A DNA stretch of 64,000 nucleotides, taken from Planctomycetota bacterium. GTDB taxonomy: Bacteria; Planctomycetota; Planctomycetia; Gemmatales; Gemmataceae. The notes beneath the pieces are model-generated. The model saw only the letters and a program-made list of their open reading frames with translations, was not told where the DNA came from and made no database searches. The stretch lies in NCBI GenBank assembly GCA_016873095.1, contig VGYC01000007.1, positions 20,182-84,181 on the forward strand, in the 5' to 3' direction. Position numbers and translations under genes: made by a program. Of the stretch, positions 29,088 to 36,212 are shown in pieces; within the stretch, counting starts at the first letter, position 1, and every line of letters begins with the position of its first letter.

Positions 29088-31111
29088 CCGACCTGCTTGT
29101 CCTTGGCACCGACACCGACGCAGGCAAGACGGCCTTCTGCTCGCAGTGGCTGGCCGCCTTCCATGAACAGTGGGAATACTGGAAGCCCGTCGAGACCGGC
29201 AATTCTGATACGGCGACCGTCCGCGCGCTCGTCCCCGGCGCGTCGGTTCACGCGCCTTTGAAGGCGCTGACGGAGCCGGTGGCGCCCTTGCTCGCGGCGC
29301 GGCGAGCGGGCGACACGGTGCCTTGCGTCGCGACGATCGTTGCTGCTCGGCCGACGGCGGCCCCCGGTCGTGGCTTGCTCATCGAAACCTTTGGCGGGCC
29401 CTTCTCGCCACTGGATGAAGCGGATTTGCAGATCGCGCTGGTGCGGGCGCTGGCCTGTCCCTCCGTGCTCGTGTCTTCATCGGCTCTGGGCGCCATCGGA
29501 CGGACACTGCAATGTCTCGACGCCCTGGCTGGATCCGGTATCCGGCCTCTGGCGGTTGTATTGCTCGGTTCTTTGGACGCATTCGCCGCCGAGCAGATCG
29601 GCAAGCATGGACGCGTTCCAGTAGGTTCGCTGAAACTGCCCGCCGCCTGGGAACCGGCGGCCATCGCGGACTCGGCGCGGCAACAATCCGTCGCCCTTCA
29701 GGATCTGCGCGGTTTGCTGCCTCGGGAGGGCGAGGCTCCCGCCGAGCCGCGAACTCGCGAGAGTCATGACCGTCGGACGGCTCGGCAGGAGCCTCGCCCT
29801 CCCGAACTCGGACCTCGCACTCCCAGACTCGAATCTCGCCCAACCGCGTCTGCCGATTTGCAGGCCCGTGACCGGCGTGTCGTCTGGCATCCGTATACCT
29901 CGCTGTGTGCGCCGGACCTGCCCTTGCCGTGCATCGGCGCCGAGGATGAGTTTTTGATCCTGGCAGACGGCCGACGGCTGATCGACGGTATTTCGTCGTG
30001 GTGGACGATCCTGCATGGACATCGGCACCCGCCGCTGGTGCAGGCGCTGCATGACGCGCTGGCGCAAATCGATCATGTCCTGTTCGCCGGTGTCACCCAT
30101 CCCTGGGCGGTCGACCTGGCCGAGTTATTGCTGCAAACGACACCCTGGCGAGGCGGCCGCGTGTTCTACTCCGACAACGGCAGCACCGCCGTCGAGGTCG
30201 CGCTGAAGATGGCTTACCAGTACTGGTGTCAGCAGGGCGAGCCGGGGCGGACGCGTTTCGTCGGTTTCGAGGCCGGTTATCACGGCGACACCTTCGGCGC
30301 CATGTCGGTCAGCCGCGATCCAGTGTTCTTCGGTCGCTTCGAGCCGCTGCTGTTCCACGCGGACATCGTCCCGGTCTGTGCCGACAGGCTTGAAGCGGCG
30401 CTCAGGAAACGGCCCGGCGAGGTGGCGGCCGTCATCATCGAACCACTGGTGCAAGGCGCCGGCGGCATGCGCATGCACACCCCAGACGAGCTGCGCGACA
30501 TTGTCGCGGCGGCGCGTGCCAGCAACGTGCTGGTCATCGTCGATGAAGTGATGACCGGCGGCGGCCGCACTGGAACCCTGTGGGCACATCAGGCCGCGCG
30601 CGTGGTGCCCGACCTCATCTGCTCGAGCAAGACGCTGACTGGCGGCATGATGCCGCTGGCGGCGACGCTGGTTTCACCAATGATTGTGTCAGCCTTCGAT
30701 TCGCCCGAGCCCTCCGGCACGTTCTTTCACGGACACTCGTTCACGGCGCACCCGCTGGCATGCGCGGTCGCCGTCGCCAGCTGGCGGATCCTGACCGAGC
30801 AACCGTCGCTCGCCCCGGCGCGCATGGAGGAATTCTGGCAAGCATCCCTCACGCCGTTGCAGGAATTGCCACACGTGCGCGACGTGCGCATTCGTGGCTG
30901 CATCGCCGCCGTGGAGCTGAACGTGCCGGGCGGCTACCTCGCCGATGCCGGGCGATCGATGCGGCAACTATGTCTGCAGCATGACGTGTTCCTGCGACCG
31001 TTGGGAAACGTGCTGTACGCGCTGCCGCCGTTGTGCACGTCGCCAGCATCGCTGGAGCGGATCGCGGCGGCAATGCACCATGCGGTGCGCAGTATCGCCG
31101 ACCGCGCTTGA
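29084..31111 (+). CDS. bioD-bioA: Fused dethiobiotin synthetase and DAPA aminotransferase (BioD-BioA)
   Basis: A 675-residue bifunctional protein for the two steps between BioF and BioB. Residues 1-213 are BioD, with the P-loop GTDTDAGKT at residue 8. Residues about 265-675 are BioA, a class III PLP aminotransferase: VVWHPYTSL, the substrate motif ISSWWTILHGH, VIVDEVMTGGGRTG and the Schiff-base Lys in CSSKTLTGGMMPL. In many bacteria the two are separate genes; fusions are known in plants and some fungi in this order. The 50-residue linker is unlike either domain: residues 214-240 are encoded by an 81-base palindromic element, in frame, matching an intergenic copy at 62598-62673. The frame stays open throughout. 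Convergent with an MFS gene 12 bases downstream. Confidence 0.96.
   Translation: MTDLLVLGTDTDAGKTAFCSQWLAAFHEQWEYWKPVETGNSDTATVRALVPGASVHAPLKALTEPVAPLLAARRAGDTVPCVATIVAARPTAAPGRGLLIETFGGPFSPLDEADLQIALVRALACPSVLVSSSALGAIGRTLQCLDALAGSGIRPLAVVLLGSLDAFAAEQIGKHGRVPVGSLKLPAAWEPAAIADSARQQSVALQDLRGLLPREGEAPAEPRTRESHDRRTARQEPRPPELGPRTPRLESRPTASADLQARDRRVVWHPYTSLCAPDLPLPCIGAEDEFLILADGRRLIDGISSWWTILHGHRHPPLVQALHDALAQIDHVLFAGVTHPWAVDLAELLLQTTPWRGGRVFYSDNGSTAVEVALKMAYQYWCQQGEPGRTRFVGFEAGYHGDTFGAMSVSRDPVFFGRFEPLLFHADIVPVCADRLEAALRKRPGEVAAVIIEPLVQGAGGMRMHTPDELRDIVAAARASNVLVIVDEVMTGGGRTGTLWAHQAARVVPDLICSSKTLTGGMMPLAATLVSPMIVSAFDSPEPSGTFFHGHSFTAHPLACAVAVASWRILTEQPSLAPARMEEFWQASLTPLQELPHVRDVRIRGCIAAVELNVPGGYLADAGRSMRQLCLQHDVFLRPLGNVLYALPPLCTSPASLERIAAAMHHAVRSIADRA
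29723..29803. repeat. 81-base palindromic element forming the BioD-BioA linker
   Basis: The left arm CGGGAGGGCGAGGCTCCC and its extension GCCGAGCC face GGCTCGGCAGGAGCC and TCGCCCTCCC, around a 30-base centre. The length is exactly 27 codons. It is read as REGEAPAEP at the left and QEPRPP at the right. The arms match the 62598-62673 intergenic element almost base for base; the centres differ. Confidence 0.92.
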
Positions 31112-31123
31112 GCCCCGAACAGT

Positions 31124-32374
31124 TCAAGCGTCGCTGGGACACAGAAAATAATAGACTGCGGCGCCGATGCAGCCCATGGCGAACGCAGTCAGCAGCAAGA
31201 CCTGCGGCCCCCAGAGATGCCAGATGACGGCGCCGACCAGCGCCGACCAGCAGGTCGCGAAGAAGCGCAGTCCCCAGTACAGGCCGACGCCGCGGGCGCG
31301 GACCTCTCCCGGAATCAACGACGTGATGAGCGCCTTGCGGGCCGGCTCGCCGATCTCGCGCAATCCGTAGATGATGAACACCGGGATCAGCCAGTAGCCG
31401 CCCGGCGCGATTGCCAGCGCCAGCGGAAAGAGCGCGAAGAAGATGAAAGTCAAGCCGATGAACGGCCGCAAGCCACGCGAACGCGTCAACTGCCCGATGG
31501 GCAGATACGTCAAGAGCGCTGTGAAATGTTGCAGGGCGATGAGCGCTCCCACCTCCGCGATGGGCACGTTCTCCACCAGCAGCAAATACAGCACGACGAA
31601 GTCGCGCACCAGCCAGTCGCACCAGCGCGTGCAGACCTCGGCAAGCCAGAGCCCGCGCAGAATGGGATGGAACGAGCGCACAATGGCAATGGCCGGTGGT
31701 CCGGGCGGCGGCGCTGGACGATGCGGCATGAAGCGCAGCTGGACGGCCAGAGACAGCATGCCAAGGGCGAGCGCCGTACCGACGAGGATACTCATGCCCC
31801 GCACCTGCCCGGCATCCTCACCCCAGGTCTGCCGGGCCCAGCCGAGCAGCAGACCGCCCACGAACGGTCCGATGATCTTCGGCAACCGTTTCTGGATGGA
31901 CTGCAGCGCGAACGCCATGCCGCGCCCGCGCTCGCTGACCGTCGAGCCGACCGTGGTGAAGGTCACTGGCACGGACAGCGGCTCCCAGCCGAGAATCAAG
32001 AGCGCCGCCAGCACCGCCATCCAGGTGGCAGTTCCCAGCAGAAACAGGGAATAGCCGAGAATGGTCAGGACGCCGAAGAGCAGCAGCGAGCCACGGTCGC
32101 CAAGGCGGGCCGTGACAGTGCCGCCGCCAATGTAGCAGAACGCCTCGAAGAGATTGCGAAGAAACGTGTACGTGCCGACCAGCAACAGGATGTCGAGCGG
32201 CAAGTCGCCCGATGTACGCTGCCCACCCCACGAGCGCACGCGCAGCAGCTCCGGCATGAAGTCGCTCCAGAGCTGTTCGCCCAGGCCGAAGAGCAGGACC
32301 GATGCCAGCACCACTGCCACGGTCCGATTGAGCGCGAGCAGGTTCGCCAGCCGTTCGCCCAGCTTGGGTCCCAT
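31124..32374 (-). CDS. Major facilitator superfamily transporter
   Basis: Integral membrane transporter of 416 residues with about 11-12 hydrophobic helices. Loops carry GDRGSLLLFG near residue 90 and SERGRGMAFALQ near 155, and a C-terminal half with GLREIGEPARKALITSLIP, resembling drug/sugar MFS proteins. The start at 32374 is chosen because ATGGAAGGGAAC stands right before it as a strong ribosome site; upstream extensions are unlikely. It is convergent with bioD-bioA. A role in export or import cannot be assigned; its place next to the biotin genes is not evidence of biotin transport since it is on the other strand. Confidence 0.88.
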   Translation of the reverse strand: MGPKLGERLANLLALNRTVAVVLASVLLFGLGEQLWSDFMPELLRVRSWGGQRTSGDLPLDILLLVGTYTFLRNLFEAFCYIGGGTVTARLGDRGSLLLFGVLTILGYSLFLLGTATWMAVLAALLILGWEPLSVPVTFTTVGSTVSERGRGMAFALQSIQKRLPKIIGPFVGGLLLGWARQTWGEDAGQVRGMSILVGTALALGMLSLAVQLRFMPHRPAPPPGPPAIAIVRSFHPILRGLWLAEVCTRWCDWLVRDFVVLYLLLVENVPIAEVGALIALQHFTALLTYLPIGQLTRSRGLRPFIGLTFIFFALFPLALAIAPGGYWLIPVFIIYGLREIGEPARKALITSLIPGEVRARGVGLYWGLRFFATCWSALVGAVIWHLWGPQVLLLTAFAMGCIGAAVYYFLCPSDA

Positions 32375-32441
32375 GTTCCCTTCCATATAAAAGCAACGGC
32401 GACAAGCCCGCGCTTGTCCGGAGCAGCCATCGGAGATTCTA

Positions 32442-33470
32442 ATGCGTGTGCGACAGGCGGTCATCCGCGAGCCGTTTCAGGTGGAAGTTCGCGAGGCGGA
32501 GTTGCCGGCGCCGGCTGCCAACCAGGTTCTCGTCGAGACGCACGTCAGCGCGGTCAGCCCCGGCACGGAGCTGGCGGTCTATACCGGCACGCATCAGTGG
32601 CTGCGCGATCCAAATCTGCCGGACTGGAAGTTTCCGTTCCGTTCCGGCTACAGCGCCGCCGGCGTGGTGCGCGCCGTTGGCGCGGATGTCAAGGGCTGGA
32701 AGCCCGGCGACCGCATCAGCTATCCCGGCAACCATGCCTCGGCAGAGTTGCTCACGCTGGGACACGAGCGCGGCCGCTGGTGGAAGCTCCCCGACAACCT
32801 GGACTTCCTGCCGGCAGCGGTCGCCTGCATCGCCCGGTACGGCCTGGGCGCTTCGATTCGCGCCGGCATCACGCTTGGGCGGTCCGCCGCGGTGCTCGGA
32901 CTCGGCGTCATCGGCCAGTTTGCGCTGCGCTGCCTGCTGGCGGCCGGAGCGAACCCGGTCATCGGCATCGATTCGGTGGCCATGCGCCGGCAGGCTGCGC
33001 TTGACGCGGGCGCCTGCCATGTCATCGACCCAGCAGCAGGCGACACGCGCGACCAGCTCGACGCCTTCCTTGGGAAACGCGGTGTCGAGATTGTCGCCGA
33101 CGCCACCGGCATCCCGGACGCCGTGCCGCAGGCGATGGCGCTGGCCTGCGATGCCGGGCAGGTTGTCGTCGTGGGCAGCCCGCGCGGCAAGGCCAGGGAC
33201 GTCAACTTCTACGACGACCTGCATCGCCGTTACATCGAGGTCACGGGCGCTCACGGCAACATGCTCTTCGAGCCGGCTCACGTCCGCCTCGCCGGCAACT
33301 GGGACATCCACAAGGCGCAGCGCTGGCTTCTGGCGGCGCTCGCGAGCGGCCGCCTCAGCCTCGCCGGTCTCATCACCCAGCAGATCACGCCGGCGGAACT
33401 GGGCACTGCCTACGACGGCCTGCTGAAAAGAAAGGAACAATACCTCGGCGTCATTGTGCAGTGGCAGTGA
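32442..33470 (+). CDS. Medium-chain dehydrogenase/reductase without the zinc ligands
   Basis: NAD(P)-dependent oxidoreductase of the MDR superfamily, 342 residues. The N-terminal GroES-like domain shows AVSPGTELAVYTG and GYSAAGVVRAVG. The Rossmann nucleotide motif is VLGLGVIGQFALR near residue 150. The catalytic-zinc ligands (Cys and GHE) and the structural four-cysteine loop of classical alcohol dehydrogenases are missing, so it is of the zinc-free BchC/sorbitol-like branch. Substrate unknown. GGAGA lies before the ATG. Its end overlaps the convergent pdxA gene by 20 bases. The 67-base gap to the divergent MFS gene must hold both promoters. Confidence 0.88.
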   Translation: MRVRQAVIREPFQVEVREAELPAPAANQVLVETHVSAVSPGTELAVYTGTHQWLRDPNLPDWKFPFRSGYSAAGVVRAVGADVKGWKPGDRISYPGNHASAELLTLGHERGRWWKLPDNLDFLPAAVACIARYGLGASIRAGITLGRSAAVLGLGVIGQFALRCLLAAGANPVIGIDSVAMRRQAALDAGACHVIDPAAGDTRDQLDAFLGKRGVEIVADATGIPDAVPQAMALACDAGQVVVVGSPRGKARDVNFYDDLHRRYIEVTGAHGNMLFEPAHVRLAGNWDIHKAQRWLLAALASGRLSLAGLITQQITPAELGTAYDGLLKRKEQYLGVIVQWQ

Positions 33471-34482
33471 CCACGGCTTCGCCCTTGCACAGCAGTGCCG
33501 CGGTTCGGGCCGCCTCGATGAGGCTGCTGGCGTCGGCAACGCCACGACCGGCGATGTCGTAGGCCGTGCCGTGAGCCACGCTGGTGCGGACGATGGGTAG
33601 GCCGACGGTAATGTTGACCGCGCTTCTGCCAGCCAGCAGTTTCAACGGGATGTGCCCCTGATCGTGGTACATGGCGACGATGCCGTCGAAGTCGCCGTCG
33701 CGGGCACGGACGAAGAGAGCATCCGCGGGCCAGGGGCCGCTGGCGTCGATGCCGGCGCGCCGGGCCTGCTCGACGGCCGGTTGAATGATGCGTTCCTCCT
33801 GATCGCCGAATAGCCCGCCGTCGCTGGCATGTGGATTGAGTGCCGCCACGCCGATTCGCGGCCGGCGGCCTTCTTGCAGCCGCGGCAGCATCGCGTCAAG
33901 CAGGCGAATCTTGTCGCTCACATTGCGCTCGCTCAGGTGGCAGAAAACGTCGTGCAACGCCATGTGCAACGTGACATGCACGACGCCCAGGCCACGCGGC
34001 AGGCCTGGGCCTCGCGCATACAGCATCATGCCGTAGGAAGAGACGCCGCTCCGCTCGGCGAGGATCTCGGTGTGCCCGGGATACGGCAGCCGCGCCTCCT
34101 TCAGCCCTTCCTTGTGCAGCGGCGCGGTGACGATGCCGTCGGCTTGGCCCGCGCGCGTCAGGTCGATGGCGGTGCACAGAAAGTCGTAGGCCGCCTTGCC
34201 CGACGCCGCGCTGACCTTGCCGGCTTGCACCGCGCTGAGGTCCTCCTGGCTGCCGCTCAGGCAGGGCAGGACATCCCTGGAGGCTGTCGCCTCATCGGGT
34301 CGAGTGACGACGCAAATGTCGCCGTTCATGCCCGCGATTCTCAGGCCGCGCCTCAGCCAGCCGGGATCGCCGACCACCAGCGGTCGGCAGATCGCCAGCA
34401 GTTCCGGCCAGGCACGAGCAATGATCTCCGGACCCACGCCGGCCACGTCCCCCATCGTCAACAACAGTCGCGGCAGACTCAT
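33451..34482 (-). CDS. pdxA: 4-hydroxythreonine-4-phosphate dehydrogenase
   Basis: Enzyme of pyridoxal-phosphate synthesis (DXP-dependent route), 343 residues, about the normal size. The family signatures are TMGDVAGVGPEI at the start, PLHKEGLKEARLPYPGHTE near 125, LNPHASDGGLFGDQE near 215 and MYHDQGHIPLK near 270, which include the divalent-metal histidines. PLP is needed by the nearby BioF and BioA, but no operon links them. It could also be the paralogue PdxA2 acting on D-threonate or D-erythronate. The ribosome site before 34482 is weak. The 3' end overlaps the convergent MDR dehydrogenase gene. Confidence 0.95.
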   Translation of the reverse strand: MSLPRLLLTMGDVAGVGPEIIARAWPELLAICRPLVVGDPGWLRRGLRIAGMNGDICVVTRPDEATASRDVLPCLSGSQEDLSAVQAGKVSAASGKAAYDFLCTAIDLTRAGQADGIVTAPLHKEGLKEARLPYPGHTEILAERSGVSSYGMMLYARGPGLPRGLGVVHVTLHMALHDVFCHLSERNVSDKIRLLDAMLPRLQEGRRPRIGVAALNPHASDGGLFGDQEERIIQPAVEQARRAGIDASGPWPADALFVRARDGDFDGIVAMYHDQGHIPLKLLAGRSAVNITVGLPIVRTSVAHGTAYDIAGRGVADASSLIEAARTAALLCKGEAVVTATAQ

Positions 34483-34579
34483 ACGGTTATTCTAAGACCA
34501 GAATCATTCTCAGAACCACGAGCGTGTGGCGCAATTCGCAAGAATTCCACTTGAGTTCTCGATTGACTCGAGTCCGCGT

Positions 34580-34683
34580 GCCATGCTCACGGCCTTGCGT
34601 GAGCATGGCGAGATGGTGCTCGATTTGCAAGGATGTCGCGGCGTGGCAATAGCCATCCTCACGCAAGCGTGTGAGCATGGCAC
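34580..34683. repeat. Two-hairpin composite repeat (copy 2)
   Basis: Hairpin 1 (34580-34608: GCCATGCTCACGG then GTGAGCATGGC) and hairpin 2 (34652-34683: GCCATCCTCACGC then GTGAGCATGGC) are about 43 bases apart, and the spacer again contains GCGTGGC. This is the same layout as 15573-15682. It lies between pdxA and a DUF1501 gene, both leftward. Confidence 0.8.
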
Positions 34684-34703
34684 GCACAATTGCAGTCCAG
34701 GCC

Positions 34704-36170
34704 TCACGCGAACAGTGCCGTCAGGATCTCGCCGCCATCGACGAGTGCGACGGGGCGTCCTTGCCGGTCGTGCAAGGCGTGAGCGTGGGGATCGATGCCC
34801 AGCGTATGATAGATGGTGCAGGCCAGGTCTTCGGGGCTGACGGGGCGGTCGCTGGGCCAGGCGGCGTCACTGTCGGACCGGCCGTAGGCGATGCCGCCAC
34901 GGATGCCGGCGCCGGCGAGCACGCAGGGGTAGCAGTAGCTCCAGTGGTCGCGACCGTCTTGCTGGCCGCGATTCTCGAAGCGCGGCGTGCGGCCCATCTC
35001 GCCGACGGCGATCACCAGCGTCTCGTCCAGCAGGCCGCGCGCCTGCAGGTCGTCGAGCACGGCGGATAGGCCCCAGTCCAGGCCGGGGAGCAGATGGTCC
35101 TTCATGACGCGCTCGAGGCCGGCGTGCATGTCCCAGCTGCCCATCACGTCGCCGCGCACCGCCAGGTCCCAGGCGACGGTCACGAAGCGTGCGCCCGCTT
35201 CGATGAGCCGGCGGCCCATCAGCAGCGATTGACCGAAGAGGTTGCGGCCATACTGATCGCGCAAGCGTGCCGGTTCACGGCGGATGTCGAAGGCGGCGGC
35301 GACGCGCTCGGAAGCCAGCAGCCCGGCGGCGCGGGCGCGCTGCCCGGTGAAGTCACGCACCGCCGGCGAATGGTCGAATTGCCGGCGCCGTGCGTCCAGC
35401 TGGTCGCGCAACGAATCGCGACGGCCGAAACGCTCCAGCGTCACTTCGGGATACGGATCGAGCCCGGCCAGGCGAAAGTCAAGTTCGTCGTCCGTGCAGT
35501 CGCGGAAGAAGGGATTGTCGGTGGCGTGGCGCTTGCCGATGTTGGCGGCGATGCCGTCGTAGGCGCGGCCGAGCCAGCCGGCATACTGGCCGTTGATATT
35601 GTAGCCGGCCATGTGCCCCAGCCGCCGCGGCAAGTAGATGTAGCCGGGAAACGAGCGCGAACGTTGCAATCGCTCGTCCAGATGTTCGACAACCGAGCCG
35701 AAGGCCGGCCAGTCCCGGTCGGTGGCATCGACATTGTCCGCGCCCCTCTGCGCCGGCGGCAGCGGATGGCCCGTCTGGATGTAGTGCGTTCCGTTGTGGT
35801 CGTTCTGCCGGTGGTTGACGGTGCGGATCACGCAGTAACGATCCGAGCGTGCTGCCAGCCGGGGCAGATGCTCGCAGATGCGCAGATCCGGCGTGCGTGC
35901 GGCGATGGGACGATACGGCCCGCGGATGTTGCTGGGCGCGTCCGGCTTCATGTCGAATGTCTCGAGCTGACTCGGTCCGCCGTAGAGAAAAACGAACAGC
36001 ACGGACCTGGCGCGAGCACGGGCCGGCAGAGCGTTCAGCGAGGGGGTCGCTGCCGCCGACAGCACGCGCGGCAGAGTCAACCCGAACAGCCCCGCACCGC
36101 CGGCCTGGAGAAGCTGCCGGCGCGTGTAGCCGGCGCATGTTCGACGCGGACGTCCCATTACGGTGATCAT
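34704..36170 (-). CDS. DUF1501 protein, Tat-exported (paralogue 1)
   Basis: DUF1501 family, 488 residues, a sulfatase/phosphatase-like fold of unknown function abundant in planctomycetes. The N-terminus has a twin-arginine-like signal (TRRQLLQAGGAGLFGL). Family motifs are LYGGPSQLETFDMKPDAP near residue 63, AVGEMGRTPRFENRG near 400 and YPCVLAGAGIRGGIAYG. DUF1501 genes normally follow a DUF1549/DUF1553 cytochrome gene; here the upstream gene is elsewhere, and this copy lies between pdxA and a kinase. ATG 36170 or 36158 could be the start. It differs from the other four copies by GEMGRTP instead of GEFGRTP. Confidence 0.9.
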   Translation of the reverse strand: MITVMGRPRRTCAGYTRRQLLQAGGAGLFGLTLPRVLSAAATPSLNALPARARARSVLFVFLYGGPSQLETFDMKPDAPSNIRGPYRPIAARTPDLRICEHLPRLAARSDRYCVIRTVNHRQNDHNGTHYIQTGHPLPPAQRGADNVDATDRDWPAFGSVVEHLDERLQRSRSFPGYIYLPRRLGHMAGYNINGQYAGWLGRAYDGIAANIGKRHATDNPFFRDCTDDELDFRLAGLDPYPEVTLERFGRRDSLRDQLDARRRQFDHSPAVRDFTGQRARAAGLLASERVAAAFDIRREPARLRDQYGRNLFGQSLLMGRRLIEAGARFVTVAWDLAVRGDVMGSWDMHAGLERVMKDHLLPGLDWGLSAVLDDLQARGLLDETLVIAVGEMGRTPRFENRGQQDGRDHWSYCYPCVLAGAGIRGGIAYGRSDSDAAWPSDRPVSPEDLACTIYHTLGIDPHAHALHDRQGRPVALVDGGEILTALFA

Positions 36171-36212
36171 GTCGCTTTCCCGGCATGCCCGATATTCATG
36201 GCCCGCTCCGTC

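Noticed and set aside
31124..32374. MFS protein as a biotin transporter
   Set aside because: It is convergent with, not part of, the biotin run and has no feature of biotin transport such as BioY.
34483..34703. CRISPR array from repeated GCCATGCTCAC words
   Set aside because: There are only two hairpins with one spacer, no regular repeat-spacer pattern and no cas gene.
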